From the NCBI RefSeq assembly GCF_947494125.1, contig NZ_CANLTU010000001.1, positions 698,193-762,192 of the forward strand: 64,000 bases of DNA, in the 5' to 3' direction. Both the position numbers and the translations under genes were made by a program. Shown one piece after another: positions 8,836 to 18,792 of the stretch. The notes beneath the pieces were generated by a model that searched no databases, was not told the origin of the DNA, and saw only the letters and a program-made list of their open reading frames with translations. Numbering within the stretch: position 1 is the stretch's first letter; every line of letters begins with the position of its first letter. Source of the DNA: an uncultured Tenacibaculum sp. (GTDB taxonomy: Bacteria > Bacteroidota > Bacteroidia > Flavobacteriales > Flavobacteriaceae).

Positions 8836-9261
8836 TTAATTCGCTAATTTCGATTGTTGGGCAATCGCATACATTTTTATTTGCTTCACCATAGAAACTA
8901 AACCATTAGCACGCGTTGGGCTCAAATGTTCTTTTAATCCAATTTCGTCAATAAAATCAGTTTTAGCATCTAATATAGCTTGAGGTGTTTGGTTCGAAAA
9001 AACTCTTAATAATAACGCTACAATACCTTTGGTTAAAATAGCATCACTATCGGCAGTAAATTCAATAACGTCATTATTTAATTGAGAGTACAACCATACT
9101 TTAGATTGGCATCCTTTAATTAAATTTTCATCTAATTTATAAGCACTATCAATTAAAGGTAATGATTTTCCTAAGTCAATAATATACTCATAACGCTCCA
9201 TCCAGTCTTCAAACATTGAAAACTCATCAATAATTTCTTCTTGTATTTCTTTGATAGTCAT
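8836..9261 (-). CDS. sufE: SufE, cysteine desulfurase sulfur acceptor
   Basis: A 141-residue SufE homologue. Residues 44-55 read ENLIKGCQSKVW, with the conserved acceptor Cys in GCQSKVW. The N-terminal part (MFEDWMERYEYIIDLGKSLP) and the central VALLLRVFSNQTP block are standard. SufE takes persulfide sulfur from SufS and passes it to the SufBCD scaffold. No sufS or sufBCD lies in the window. First gene of the cluster, with its promoter facing that of the PfkB gene. Confidence 0.9.
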   Translation of the reverse strand: MTIKEIQEEIIDEFSMFEDWMERYEYIIDLGKSLPLIDSAYKLDENLIKGCQSKVWLYSQLNNDVIEFTADSDAILTKGIVALLLRVFSNQTPQAILDAKTDFIDEIGLKEHLSPTRANGLVSMVKQIKMYAIAQQSKLAN

Positions 9262-9271
9262 TTTTTAAAAC

Positions 9272-9279
9272 TATTTTTG
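9272..9279 (+). promoter_or_regulatory. promoter of the PfkB kinase gene (TATTTTTG)
   Basis: TATTTTTG fits TAnnTTTG; TTTG at 9250-9253 gives an 18-nt spacer, close to the Bacteroidota -33/-7 spacing. The ATG follows at 9336. Confidence 0.5.
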
Positions 9280-9310
9280 CACAGTCTTACGACCACTTTA
9301 TTTAAAAGTG

Positions 9311-9318
9311 CAAAATTA
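9311..9318 (-). promoter_or_regulatory. promoter of the sufE operon (TAATTTTG)
   Basis: Minus strand TAATTTTG, 50 bp before the sufE ATG at 9261. Together with the box at 9272 it gives overlapping divergent promoters. Confidence 0.45.
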
Positions 9319-9335
9319 CAGTAAAAAAATAAGAA

Positions 9336-10262
9336 ATGAGTAAATTATTAGCAGTTGGTACCGTAGCATTTGACGCTATTGAAACACCTTTTGGTAAAAC
9401 AGATAAGATATTAGGAGGTTCAGGAACTTTTGTAGGTTTAGCAGCGTCTCAATTTGGAGTAAAAACAGGAGTAGTTTCTGTAGTAGGTGGAGATTTTCCA
9501 CAATCATATTTAGATATGATGAACTCTAATGGAATTAATACTGATGGAGTAGAGGTTGTAAAAGAAGGTAAAACATTCTTTTGGAGTGGTAAATATCATA
9601 ACGATATGAATTCTCGTGATACTTTAGTAACAGAACTAAATGTATTAGAGCACTTTCAACCAGTAGTACCAGAACAATTTAAAGATGCAGGTATTGTAAT
9701 GTTAGGGAATTTACACCCATTAACACAGGCATCTGTTTTAGATCAAATGAATGAAAGACCAAAATTAGTAGTATTAGATACTATGAATTTTTGGATGGAC
9801 ATAGCATTAGCAGATTTACATACTGTTTTAAAAAGAGTAGATGTAATTACAATTAATGATGAAGAGGCACGTCAGTTAAGTGGAGAATATTCATTAGTAA
9901 ATGCAGCTAAGAAAATTCATGAAATGGGGCCTAAATATGTTGTGATTAAAAAAGGAGAACATGGAGCGTTATTATTTAACGAAGGGAAAATGTTCTTTGC
10001 ACCAGCATTACCATTAGCAGAAGTATTTGATCCAACAGGAGCAGGAGATACATTTGCAGGAGGTTTTTGTGGGTATTTAGCAAAAACAGAAGATATTTCT
10101 TTTGAAAATATGAAGAATGCAATTATTTACGGTTCAAACTTAGCATCGTTTTGTGTAGAGAAATTTGGAACACAGCGAATGGAAGAACTAACAAAAGATG
10201 AAGTGCAAACACGTTTGCAGTCTTTTAAAGAGCTGACTCAGTTTGATATAGAATTATCATAA
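9336..10262 (+). CDS. PfkB-family carbohydrate/nucleoside kinase
   Basis: A 308-residue ribokinase-fold enzyme. The N-terminal LGGSGTFVGLAASQFG block (~27-42) and the C-terminal anion-hole/catalytic motif DPTGAGDTFAGGFCGYLA (~231-248, catalytic Asp in GAGD) identify the family. It phosphorylates a sugar or nucleoside hydroxyl with ATP; the substrate cannot be read from sequence. The position just before a PurF-like gene fits purine or ribose metabolism, for instance adenosine or ribose. The two genes are separated by a terminator, so they are probably not one operon. Confidence 0.85.
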   Translation: MSKLLAVGTVAFDAIETPFGKTDKILGGSGTFVGLAASQFGVKTGVVSVVGGDFPQSYLDMMNSNGINTDGVEVVKEGKTFFWSGKYHNDMNSRDTLVTELNVLEHFQPVVPEQFKDAGIVMLGNLHPLTQASVLDQMNERPKLVVLDTMNFWMDIALADLHTVLKRVDVITINDEEARQLSGEYSLVNAAKKIHEMGPKYVVIKKGEHGALLFNEGKMFFAPALPLAEVFDPTGAGDTFAGGFCGYLAKTEDISFENMKNAIIYGSNLASFCVEKFGTQRMEELTKDEVQTRLQSFKELTQFDIELS

Positions 10263-10267
10263 ATACA

Positions 10268-10298
10268 AATCCGCGCCTTTTGGTGCGGATTTTTTTTA
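10268..10298 (+). terminator. intrinsic terminator after PfkB kinase gene
   Basis: GC-rich stem with arms AAATCCGC and GCGGATTT, extended inward by a G-T pair, followed by eight T. Confidence 0.85.
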
Positions 10299-10349
10299 TA
10301 TATAAAACAACAACACATACAACACACAACTAAAATATTTTAAATTATA

Positions 10350-12248
10350 ATGAGTGACGCTATTAAACATGAATGTGGAATTGCAATGGTTCGTTTATTA
10401 AAACCATTACAGTATTACAAAGATAAATACGGAACTGCATTTTATGGAGTAAATAAAATGTACTTGTTAATGGAGAAGCAGCATAACCGAGGTCAAGATG
10501 GAGCTGGGTTAGCAAGTATAAAATTTAACGTAGAGCCAGGAACAAGATATATTAGTAGAATACGATCTAATAAATCGCAACCAATTCAAGATATCTTCGG
10601 AAAAGTTAATAAAAGAATTAACGGAGTTTTTGAGGAAAACCCTGATAAGGTAGATGATGTTAAATGGCAAGAAGAAAGTGTACCATATTTAGGAAACTTG
10701 TTTTTAGGGCATGTACGTTATGGAACATTTGGAAAAAACTCGATAGAAAGTGTGCACCCATTTTTGCGTCAAAATAATTGGAAACACCAAAGTTTAATAG
10801 TTGCAGGGAATTTTAACATGACAAATTCAAAGCAATTATTAAATGATTTAATAGATCTAGGACAACATCCAAAAGAATTTACTGATACAGTTACGGTAAT
10901 GGAGAAAATAGGCCATTTTTTAGAAGATGAAGTTTCAGATTTATATGTAAAAGCAAAAGAAGCAGGATTTAATAAAAAAGATGCTTCACCATTTATAGAA
11001 GAGCATTTAGATATTCAAAGAATATTGCAGCGATCAGCAAAAAATTGGGATGGAGGTTATGCAATGGCAGGGTTGTTAGGGCATGGAGATGCATTTGTGT
11101 TAAGAGATCCGTCGGCAATAAGACCAGCATTTTATTACCAAGATGATGAAGTAGTGGTAGTAGCTTCGGAGCGACCAGTAATTCAAACAGTATTTAATGT
11201 AGATATCAATTCAATTAAAGAAATAGATAGAGGGCATGCATTAATTATTAAAAAGAATGGACAAACTTCAATGAAACCAGTCTTGGAACAGCGTGTGAAA
11301 AAAGCCTGTTCATTTGAACGTATTTATTTCTCGAGAGGAAGTGACGCATCAATATATGAAGAAAGAAAAAATCTAGGGAAGTATGTATTTCCAGAAGTTT
11401 TAAAGTCAATTGATAGTGACATTGAAAATTCAGTTTTTTCATACATACCAAATACAGCAGAAACATCATTTTTTGGAATGATGGAAGCTGCAGAAGATGT
11501 ATTAAATCAGCAAAAAACAGCAGCAATCTTAGCAGGAAACGGTAAGTTGTCAAAAGAAACGGTAGTAGATATCCTTTCTAAAAGACCACGTTTTGAAAAG
11601 ATAGCTATAAAAGATGCAAAATTAAGAACATTTATTACAGACGATAGTAGTAGAGACGATTTAGTGGCACATGTTTATGATGTTACTTATGGCGTGGTAA
11701 AACCTACAGACAATCTAGTAATTATAGATGATAGTATTGTGAGAGGAACAACCTTAAAGAAAAGTATCATAAAGATATTAGATAGGTTAAATCCTAAAAA
11801 AATAGTAGTAGTTTCATCAGCGCCACAAATACGATACCCAGATTGTTATGGGATTGATATGGCAAAAATTAATGACTTTATAGCATTTAAAGCAGCTATA
11901 GAATTGTTAAAAGAAACTAATCAATATAATATTGTAGGAGAGGTGTATGAAAAATGTAAGCAACAAGAAGCTAATGACGATAAAGATGTTGTAAATTATG
12001 TAAAAGAAATATATGCGCCATTTTCAGATGAGGAAATCTCAGCTAAAATAGCACAGATGTTAAAAACATCAGAAATTACTGCAGACATCGATGTAATTTT
12101 TCAACCAGTAAGCGGATTGCATAAAGCATGTCCAGATAATTTAGGAGATTGGTATTTTACAGGAAACTATCCAACAGATGGAGGACATAGAGTAGTAAAC
12201 CAAGCCTTTATTAATTTCTATGAAGGAAATGATAAAAGAGCATATTAA
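10350..12248 (+). CDS. amidophosphoribosyltransferase-like class II glutamine amidotransferase (PurF family)
   Basis: A 632-residue protein, longer than ordinary PurF (~480-510). The N-terminal part is a class II amidotransferase domain; its nucleophile would be the Cys at residue 9 (IKHECGIAMV), so it is not directly behind the initiator Met as in the mature enzyme. LFLGHVRYGTFG (~112-123) is the glutamine-site block. The C-terminal half carries the phosphoribosyltransferase PRPP loop LVIIDDSIVRGTTLKKSI (~462-479). This long form is a recurring flavobacterial variant; many of these genomes also have a standard purF. Whether it makes phosphoribosylamine or has a related role is not settled by sequence. 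Confidence 0.8.
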   Translation: MSDAIKHECGIAMVRLLKPLQYYKDKYGTAFYGVNKMYLLMEKQHNRGQDGAGLASIKFNVEPGTRYISRIRSNKSQPIQDIFGKVNKRINGVFEENPDKVDDVKWQEESVPYLGNLFLGHVRYGTFGKNSIESVHPFLRQNNWKHQSLIVAGNFNMTNSKQLLNDLIDLGQHPKEFTDTVTVMEKIGHFLEDEVSDLYVKAKEAGFNKKDASPFIEEHLDIQRILQRSAKNWDGGYAMAGLLGHGDAFVLRDPSAIRPAFYYQDDEVVVVASERPVIQTVFNVDINSIKEIDRGHALIIKKNGQTSMKPVLEQRVKKACSFERIYFSRGSDASIYEERKNLGKYVFPEVLKSIDSDIENSVFSYIPNTAETSFFGMMEAAEDVLNQQKTAAILAGNGKLSKETVVDILSKRPRFEKIAIKDAKLRTFITDDSSRDDLVAHVYDVTYGVVKPTDNLVIIDDSIVRGTTLKKSIIKILDRLNPKKIVVVSSAPQIRYPDCYGIDMAKINDFIAFKAAIELLKETNQYNIVGEVYEKCKQQEANDDKDVVNYVKEIYAPFSDEEISAKIAQMLKTSEITADIDVIFQPVSGLHKACPDNLGDWYFTGNYPTDGGHRVVNQAFINFYEGNDKRAY

Positions 12249-12261
12249 TAAAGTTCGTTAT

Positions 12262-12303
12262 AAAACAAAAAAGAGGAATCATATGATTCCTCTTTTTTGT
12301 TTT
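12262..12303. terminator. bidirectional intrinsic terminator
   Basis: A near-perfect palindrome centred at 12282/12283 (arms contain AAAAAAGAGGAATCAT and its complement), with A- and T-runs on either side. It serves the PurF-like gene and the convergent SPOR gene. Confidence 0.9.
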
Positions 12304-12318
12304 ATAAGAAAGTTCTTT

Positions 12319-12681
12319 TTATAAAGGAACAACGATGGCCCCAGAGAATTTTTCTCTAATTTTATTTAAAGCTCTGTCGGCATGTAAGCGAGTTTTGTAG
12401 TTCCCTACTTGTATTTTCCACTCAGGTGCCTTGTATGAAAGTTTGGTGTAAACGCCAGGATATTCAATTTTAAACCTTCCTCTTAGGCTTTTAGCAGTTT
12501 TTTCCAATCCATTATATAATTGAATTCTGAAACCGGTTCCGTTGAGTTTATTGTACTCTCTTTTCTTTTTAATTAACGAGTTAATGTCTTTATTATTAGA
12601 GTAGTTAGTTTGTGCGTGAGCAGAAAACAGACCACCTATGAAAAGCAATAAAATAGCGATTAAAAATGTGTGTTTTTTCAT
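12319..12681 (-). CDS. SPOR domain protein
   Basis: A 120-residue secreted protein with a signal peptide (residues 1-23, ..FSAHA) and a single SPOR domain over about 50-120 (GFRIQLYNGLEKTAKSL, WKIQVGNYKTRLHADRALNKI). SPOR domains bind denuded peptidoglycan glycan strands, often at the division site. Here the domain stands alone. It is divergent from the act operon and shows no link to it. Confidence 0.85.
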   Translation of the reverse strand: MKKHTFLIAILLLFIGGLFSAHAQTNYSNNKDINSLIKKKREYNKLNGTGFRIQLYNGLEKTAKSLRGRFKIEYPGVYTKLSYKAPEWKIQVGNYKTRLHADRALNKIREKFSGAIVVPL

Positions 12682-12806
12682 TTCTTTAAATCTTTTTACA
12701 AAAGTAACGACTTGTTGGTTAATACATTGTCAATGTTATTTATTTAGAATTAATATAAATTGTAAATTAGCAATCTCTTAACATTTCACAATTTAGACAG
12801 AAGTAG

Positions 12807-12814
12807 TACTTTTG
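12807..12814 (+). promoter_or_regulatory. promoter of the act-cox operon (TACTTTTG)
   Basis: TACTTTTG fits TAnnTTTG. Transcription would start near 12820, which leaves a ~75-nt leader to the ATG at 12897 and argues against the upstream TTG at 12831 as start. Confidence 0.5.
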
Positions 12815-12896
12815 TGCAACTTTCTGTGTATTGTTTTTTGAAAACATATATAGAAAAAATTGTACCAAAATAGATACAAAACTTATATTTTATAGT

Positions 12897-14192
12897 ATGA
12901 AAAGTGTGAAACATCACAGCAGATTAACCCAAACACTCGCAAAGAGTTTAGCTTTCTTCTTAGTATTATTCATGAGTTTCTCGGCGTTTTCGCAAGGAGA
13001 AGTTGACGTAGCACGCCAGAAAGAAGGAAAAAATTTATTTAAATCTTTATGTGCTTCATGTCACAAATTAGACAAGAAGCTTGTAGGTCCTGCTTTAGGA
13101 GGGATTGAAGAGAGAAGAACTAATGAGTGGTTGAAGGCTTGGATTAAAGACAATGCTGCATTAAGAGCTTCTGGAGATAAAGATGCTATCGAGATTTTTG
13201 AAGAGTATAAGCAGTCGAATATGACCGCTTTTCCTCAGTTAACAGATAAAAATATCGATGATATTTTATACTATACAACTGTTGGTAAGATTAAGCCTGT
13301 TGGAGGACCAAGTGAAGGGGGTGATGTTGTAACGCAAAAAGGAGCCGCTCCAAAATGGTTGTTGTATATCTTAGCAGCTGCTATCATCGTAGCATTCTTA
13401 ATAATCGGTAGTTTATTAAAAACAATTAGTGAGTTAAAAGGAGCTCCTAAAACATCAGGTTTATTAGGGCAAACAGCTGAGTTATGGGAGGGTATTAAGA
13501 AAAATACATTTTTACATGTGTTATTCGTGATATTTGGAGCCTTAGTAACGGCTTACTTCTTGTTTGGAACGTTGTTTAAAGTAGGTGTAGATCAAGGGTA
13601 TCAGCCAATTCAGCCAATTGCTTTTTCACACAAAATTCACGCAGGAGATAATAAGATAGATTGTCAATACTGTCACTCTTCAGCAAAACATAGTAAAACA
13701 TCAGGTATTCCTTCAGTTAGTGTATGTATGAACTGTCATAAGAACATTTCAGAAGTAGCAGATGATACGAAAGTAGTAATGGATGATCATACGTTAGTGA
13801 AGTCTGACTTAGATAAAGAAATTGCTAAGATTTACGATGCTGTAGGTTGGGATGCTGACAAATTAGAATATACAGGAGAAACGAAGCCAGTAAAATGGGT
13901 GAGAGTTCATAATTTACCAGATTTCGCATATTTTAATCACTCACAACACGTAACTGTTGCAGGTTTAAAATGTCAGAAATGTCACGGTCCAGTTGAAGAA
14001 ATGGAAGAAGTATATCAATACTCTCCATTAACAATGGGTTGGTGTATCGACTGTCATAAAGCAACTAAGGTTGACTTGAAAGGAAATGAGTACTATGCTA
14101 AAATTCACAAGGAATTAGCAAGTAAGTATGGAGTTGAGCAAGTAACAATTGCGCAGTTAGGAGGAAAAGAGTGTGGTAAATGCCACTATTAA
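12897..14192 (+). CDS. actA: alternative complex III subunit ActA, multihaem cytochrome c
   Basis: A 431-residue protein. I chose the ATG at 12897 because it gives a clean signal peptide (MKSVKHHSRLTQTLAKSL.. ending FSAFSQ); the frame is open back to a TTG at 12831, but that adds 22 unlikely residues. Domains: an N-terminal monohaem cytochrome c (CASCHK near residue 60), two membrane helices (about 150-175 and 205-225), then a periplasmic multihaem domain with CQYCH, CMNCH, CQKCH, CIDCH and CGKCH. That makes six CxxCH motifs. In ACIII, ActA passes electrons from quinol oxidation to ActE or the oxidase. First gene of actABCDEF-coxBA. Confidence 0.93.
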   Translation: MKSVKHHSRLTQTLAKSLAFFLVLFMSFSAFSQGEVDVARQKEGKNLFKSLCASCHKLDKKLVGPALGGIEERRTNEWLKAWIKDNAALRASGDKDAIEIFEEYKQSNMTAFPQLTDKNIDDILYYTTVGKIKPVGGPSEGGDVVTQKGAAPKWLLYILAAAIIVAFLIIGSLLKTISELKGAPKTSGLLGQTAELWEGIKKNTFLHVLFVIFGALVTAYFLFGTLFKVGVDQGYQPIQPIAFSHKIHAGDNKIDCQYCHSSAKHSKTSGIPSVSVCMNCHKNISEVADDTKVVMDDHTLVKSDLDKEIAKIYDAVGWDADKLEYTGETKPVKWVRVHNLPDFAYFNHSQHVTVAGLKCQKCHGPVEEMEEVYQYSPLTMGWCIDCHKATKVDLKGNEYYAKIHKELASKYGVEQVTIAQLGGKECGKCHY

Positions 14193-14223
14193 TCAATTAG
14201 AAAGTAGAAAAACACGTATATAA

Positions 14224-17200
14224 ATGGCTTCAAACAAAAAATACTGGCAAAGTGTTGAAGAACTGAAAGATAGTTCTGTTGTTGAAACGCTACGTAATAA
14301 TGAGTTTGTACAAGATATTCCTACAGATGAGTTTTTAGGTGACAAAGAAACGTTAGAAACATCATCAACTTCGCGTAGAGATTTCTTGAAATATGTTGGA
14401 TTTACCACAGCAGCAGCTTCTTTAGCAGCTTGTGAAGGTCCAGTAAGAAAATCAATTCCTTATGTAGTGCAACCAAATGATATCGTTGTAGGTGTTGCTG
14501 ATTGGTACGCAACTACAATTGCAGATGGATTTGATTTTGCAAACGTATTAGTAAAAACGCGCGAGGGACGTCCAATTCTTGTAATGCCTAATAAGCAAGC
14601 AGGAGGAGAAACAAATGCACGTACGCAAGCATCTGTGTTATCATTATATGATGATAGTTTACGTTTAAAAGAGCCTCAAAATAGAGAGTCTTTTTTAACA
14701 TGGGAAGATGCAGATTCGAAAATTATAGCTAAATTAAACGAATTAAAATCAGCAAATGAACCAGTAGTATTATTAACGGGTACTCTAGCGAGTCCTTCTA
14801 CTGAAAAAGTAATAGCCGATTTTACAACTGCTTATCCAAATGTAAAGCACGTAGTTTACGATGCAATTTCTGAAAGTGCTGCTGCAGATGCATTTGAAGC
14901 AATGTACGGTAAAAGAGCTTTACCTAATTATGATTTTAGTAAAGCGGAAGTAATTGCTTCTGTTGGAGCTGATTTTATAGGAGATTGGCAAGGTGGTTAT
15001 GAAAAATCATATGCCGAAGGACGTAAAGCTGCAACTGGTAAAATGTCTTACCATGTTCAAATAGAAAGTAACATGTCGTTAGCGGGAGCAAATGCTGATA
15101 AAAGAATGGTTGTAAAACCTTCTGAACAAGTATATGCTTTAGTTAATTTATACAATGAAGTAACAGGAAGTTCTCTTCCATCAAAAGCAACGAAGATTGA
15201 TGCTGAAGTAAAGAAGCTAGCTGCTGATTTAAAGAAAGCAGGATCTAAAGGTGTTGTAGTTACTGGATTAAATGATAAAAATGCGCAGTTAATTGCTTTA
15301 GCGATTAACAAAGCATTAAATAGTGAAGTTATCGATACTAAAGCAGTGAATTTAACACGCCAAGGGAACGATACAGAAGTAGCGAAATTAGTAGCAGATA
15401 TTAAAGCAGGAACGGTAAAAGGTTTGATTACTTATAATACCAATCCTTTATATACTTTAGCAAATGCAGCTGATTTAGCTGAAGGAATTAAAACCTTAAA
15501 ATTGTCTGTTGCAATATCAACTCAAAAGGATGCAACAGCTAGCGCAACAGAATATGCATTACCAGCACCTCATAACTTAGAGAGTTGGGGAGATGTAATG
15601 GCTACAGAAGGGAAGTATAGTTTAATGCAGCCAACTATTTCTCCATTATTTAATACACGTCAGTTACAAGATGTGTTATTAAAATGGTCAGGTAGTTCTG
15701 TAAATTATTATGATACTTTAAAAGAATTTTGGAGTACTACGGTTTTAGGAGGAGCATCTTGGAATCAAGCATTACACGATGGATTCTTTAACGGAACTGT
15801 TGTTTCTGATGAAGCTACAACTGAAACTACTGTAGATATTAATGCTGCAGCTGTACAGTTAATAAGAACAGCTAGTAACGCTTCAGGATTCGAATTAAAC
15901 TTGTTTTCATCTACTGCATTAGGAGACGGTAAACAAGCAAATAACCCTTGGTTACAAGAGTTTCCAGATCCTATTACACGAGCTGCATGGGATAACTACT
16001 TAACCGTATCTATGGCTGATGCTAAAGAGTTAGGTTTTGAAAATCCAGTTAAAGATAACGGAGCAATTGATGGTAATTACGCTAGCGTAACTGTTAATGG
16101 AGTAACTATTGATAATATTCCAGTAATGATTCAGCCAGGTCAAGCAAAAGGATCTGTAGGTATCGCATTAGGTTATGGTAGAACTCAAGGGTTAAAACCA
16201 GAAATGCAAGTTGGTATTAATGCATACCCATTCTATAAAGATGGTAGCAATATCCAATACAACGTTTCAATTAAGAAAACATCAGGATGGCATAAGTTTG
16301 CTTGTACACAGGTACAAAGTACACTTGCAGGGCGTCATGATATTTTAAAAGAAGCTACTTTAAAAGAGGTTACTAATAAAAATTTAGATCCTAAGCATAC
16401 ATGGAATAAACCATATATGGTTACTTATGATCACCAAGAAGTTGAAGGAAGTACAATCGACTTATGGGATGAGCATGATAGAACCATAGGGCACCACTTT
16501 AATTTATCTATTGATTTAACATCATGTACAGGATGTGGAGCATGTGTAGTAGCATGTCACGCTGAAAACAACGTACCTGTTGTAGGTAAAGATGAAGTAC
16601 GTGTTGGTAGAGATATGCACTGGTTACGTATTGACCGTTATTATTCTTCAAGAGTAGAAGATAAGCAACATGAGGCTTCAATGACGATGGAAGAGTTTAA
16701 AGCTCAAAATCCAAATTTAGCAAATCAAGAGGTTGAAAGAAGATATACTGAAAAAGTATTAGGATTAAGTAGAGGAGATTTATTTGATGCTTTAGAAAAT
16801 TCAGCAGAAAATCCAGAAGTTGCTTTCCAACCAATGATGTGTCAACACTGTAATCACGCACCATGTGAAACAGTATGTCCGGTAGCAGCAACATCACACG
16901 GTCGTCAAGGTCAAAACCAAATGGCATATAACCGTTGTGTAGGAACAAGATATTGTGCAAACAACTGTCCATATAGAGTTCGTCGTTTTAACTGGTTTAA
17001 CTACTCAGAAAACGAAGAGTTCGACTTTAACATGAATAACGAGTACGGTAAAATGGTATTAAACCCAGACGTAGTTGTTCGTTCAAGAGGAGTTATGGAA
17101 AAATGTTCTATGTGTATTCAAATGACACAAGCTACCATCTTAAAAGCTAAAAAAGAAGGTAGAGCTGTAAATAAAGATGAGTTTGAAACAGCATGTTCTC

Positions 17201-17364
17201 AAGCTTGTTCTACAGGAGCAATGGTGTTTGGAGATATTAATAACTCTGAAGATACAGTTGCAGCATTAAAAGAAGATAACAGAGCATTCCACGTATTAGA
17301 TTATATAGGTACTAAACCAAACGTTGTGTACCAAGTTAAAGTAAGAAATACAAACGAAGCTTAA
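14224..17364 (+). CDS. actB: alternative complex III subunit ActB, iron-sulfur protein
   Basis: A 1046-residue peripheral subunit. Residues 50-70 hold a Tat-type region (TSRRDFLKYVGFTTAAASLAAC). The N-terminal two thirds resemble molybdopterin oxidoreductases but in ACIII bind no molybdenum. The C-terminal third carries ferredoxin motifs: CTGCGACVVAC (~767), CQHCNHAPCETVC (~873), CVGTRYCANNC (~904) and CSMC (~960), enough for four clusters. A Cys in the Tat-region C-terminal end (AAC) could be lipidated. The gene follows actA by 31 bp and is 27 bp before actC. Confidence 0.95.
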   Translation: MASNKKYWQSVEELKDSSVVETLRNNEFVQDIPTDEFLGDKETLETSSTSRRDFLKYVGFTTAAASLAACEGPVRKSIPYVVQPNDIVVGVADWYATTIADGFDFANVLVKTREGRPILVMPNKQAGGETNARTQASVLSLYDDSLRLKEPQNRESFLTWEDADSKIIAKLNELKSANEPVVLLTGTLASPSTEKVIADFTTAYPNVKHVVYDAISESAAADAFEAMYGKRALPNYDFSKAEVIASVGADFIGDWQGGYEKSYAEGRKAATGKMSYHVQIESNMSLAGANADKRMVVKPSEQVYALVNLYNEVTGSSLPSKATKIDAEVKKLAADLKKAGSKGVVVTGLNDKNAQLIALAINKALNSEVIDTKAVNLTRQGNDTEVAKLVADIKAGTVKGLITYNTNPLYTLANAADLAEGIKTLKLSVAISTQKDATASATEYALPAPHNLESWGDVMATEGKYSLMQPTISPLFNTRQLQDVLLKWSGSSVNYYDTLKEFWSTTVLGGASWNQALHDGFFNGTVVSDEATTETTVDINAAAVQLIRTASNASGFELNLFSSTALGDGKQANNPWLQEFPDPITRAAWDNYLTVSMADAKELGFENPVKDNGAIDGNYASVTVNGVTIDNIPVMIQPGQAKGSVGIALGYGRTQGLKPEMQVGINAYPFYKDGSNIQYNVSIKKTSGWHKFACTQVQSTLAGRHDILKEATLKEVTNKNLDPKHTWNKPYMVTYDHQEVEGSTIDLWDEHDRTIGHHFNLSIDLTSCTGCGACVVACHAENNVPVVGKDEVRVGRDMHWLRIDRYYSSRVEDKQHEASMTMEEFKAQNPNLANQEVERRYTEKVLGLSRGDLFDALENSAENPEVAFQPMMCQHCNHAPCETVCPVAATSHGRQGQNQMAYNRCVGTRYCANNCPYRVRRFNWFNYSENEEFDFNMNNEYGKMVLNPDVVVRSRGVMEKCSMCIQMTQATILKAKKEGRAVNKDEFETACSQACSTGAMVFGDINNSEDTVAALKEDNRAFHVLDYIGTKPNVVYQVKVRNTNEA

Positions 17365-17391
17365 TAATAAAATTAATAAGTATATAGATTT

Positions 17392-18792
17392 ATGTCGTCT
17401 CATTACGAATCATCTTATAGAGAACCTTTAATACTTGGTAACAAAAGTTACCATGATATTACTGAGGATATTGCTAGACCTATAGAAGGTAAAGCAAACA
17501 AACATTGGTATGTAGCATTCTATATTTCTTTAGCAGCAATGTTATGGGGATTTGGATGTATCTTTTACACCGTAGGTACCGGTATTGGTGTTTGGGGTTT
17601 AAGTAAAAACATCGGTTGGGCATGGGATATTACCAACTTTGTATGGTGGGTAGGTATCGGTCACGCCGGTACATTAATCTCAGCGGTATTGTTATTGTTC
17701 CGTCAAAAATGGAGAATGGCAATTAACCGTTCTGCAGAAGCAATGACGATTTTTGCGGTATTCCAAGCAGGTTTATTCCCAATTATTCACATGGGGCGTC
17801 CATGGAATGGATACTGGGTATTACCAATTCCTAACCAATTTGGTTCGTTATGGGTAAACTTTAACTCACCTTTATTATGGGATGTATTCGCAATTTCTAC
17901 GTATTTATCAGTATCATTAGTATTCTGGTGGACTGGTTTATTACCTGATTTTGCAACGATTCGTGATAGAGCAGTAAAGCCTTTCCAAAAGAAGATTTAT
18001 GCATTATTATCTTTCGGATGGTCTGGTAGAGCTAAAGACTGGCAACGTTTTGAAGAAGTATCATTAGTATTAGCAGGTTTAGCAACTCCATTAGTACTTT
18101 CAGTACATACAATTGTATCGATGGACTTCGCAACATCTATTAATCCAGGATGGCACTCAACAATATTTCCTCCATATTTCGTAGCAGGAGCAATCTTCTC
18201 TGGATTCGCAATGGTACAAACCTTATTAGGTATTATGCGTAAGGTTACTAATATGGAAGCATATATTACACGTTTACACGTAGAGTATATGAACATTGTA
18301 ATTATCTTAACAGGAGGTATTGTAGCTGTAGCATATGCAACAGAGTTCTTTATTGCATGGTATACAGGTTCACCTTATGAAAACTATACATATTTATCTT
18401 TTGGAGCAGAAGCAGGAGCTTACGGATGGGCATTTTGGTCATTATTAATCTGTAACATTTTTACTCCACAGTTATTATGGATTAAGAAAATTAGAAGAAG
18501 TTTTATTTGGTCTTTCATAATTTCAATCATTATTAATATAGGAATGTGGTTTGAGCGTTTCGATATTATCGCAATTGTATTAAGTAAAGGGCAATTACCA
18601 TCAACTTGGTGGCGTTTTGAGCCAACGTTTGTTGATGTGGGTATCTTTATTGGAACTATTGGATTCTTCTTTGTATTATTCTTATTATATGCAAGAACTT
18701 TCCCTGTAATTCCTACAGCAGAGATTAAGACAATCTTAAAATCATCAGGAGAGAATTTTAAAAAATCAAGAGAGGAGAACAATGAGCACTAA
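17392..18792 (+). CDS. actC: alternative complex III subunit ActC, NrfD-like membrane protein
   Basis: A 466-residue integral membrane protein with about ten hydrophobic helices (first near 45-70, WYVAFYISLAAMLWGFGCI). It belongs to the NrfD/PsrC family and is one of two such quinol-facing subunits of ACIII, the other being ActF. Blocks such as NFVWWVGIGHAGTLISA and FGSLWVNFNSPLLWD are conserved in ActC. The stop overlaps the actD start by 11 bp. Confidence 0.95.
   Translation: MSSHYESSYREPLILGNKSYHDITEDIARPIEGKANKHWYVAFYISLAAMLWGFGCIFYTVGTGIGVWGLSKNIGWAWDITNFVWWVGIGHAGTLISAVLLLFRQKWRMAINRSAEAMTIFAVFQAGLFPIIHMGRPWNGYWVLPIPNQFGSLWVNFNSPLLWDVFAISTYLSVSLVFWWTGLLPDFATIRDRAVKPFQKKIYALLSFGWSGRAKDWQRFEEVSLVLAGLATPLVLSVHTIVSMDFATSINPGWHSTIFPPYFVAGAIFSGFAMVQTLLGIMRKVTNMEAYITRLHVEYMNIVIILTGGIVAVAYATEFFIAWYTGSPYENYTYLSFGAEAGAYGWAFWSLLICNIFTPQLLWIKKIRRSFIWSFIISIIINIGMWFERFDIIAIVLSKGQLPSTWWRFEPTFVDVGIFIGTIGFFFVLFLLYARTFPVIPTAEIKTILKSSGENFKKSREENNEH

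Noticed and set aside
12831..12896. TTG start for ActA
   Set aside because: It would begin about 10 nt after the predicted transcription start and puts 22 residues before a good signal peptide; ATG 12897 is better.
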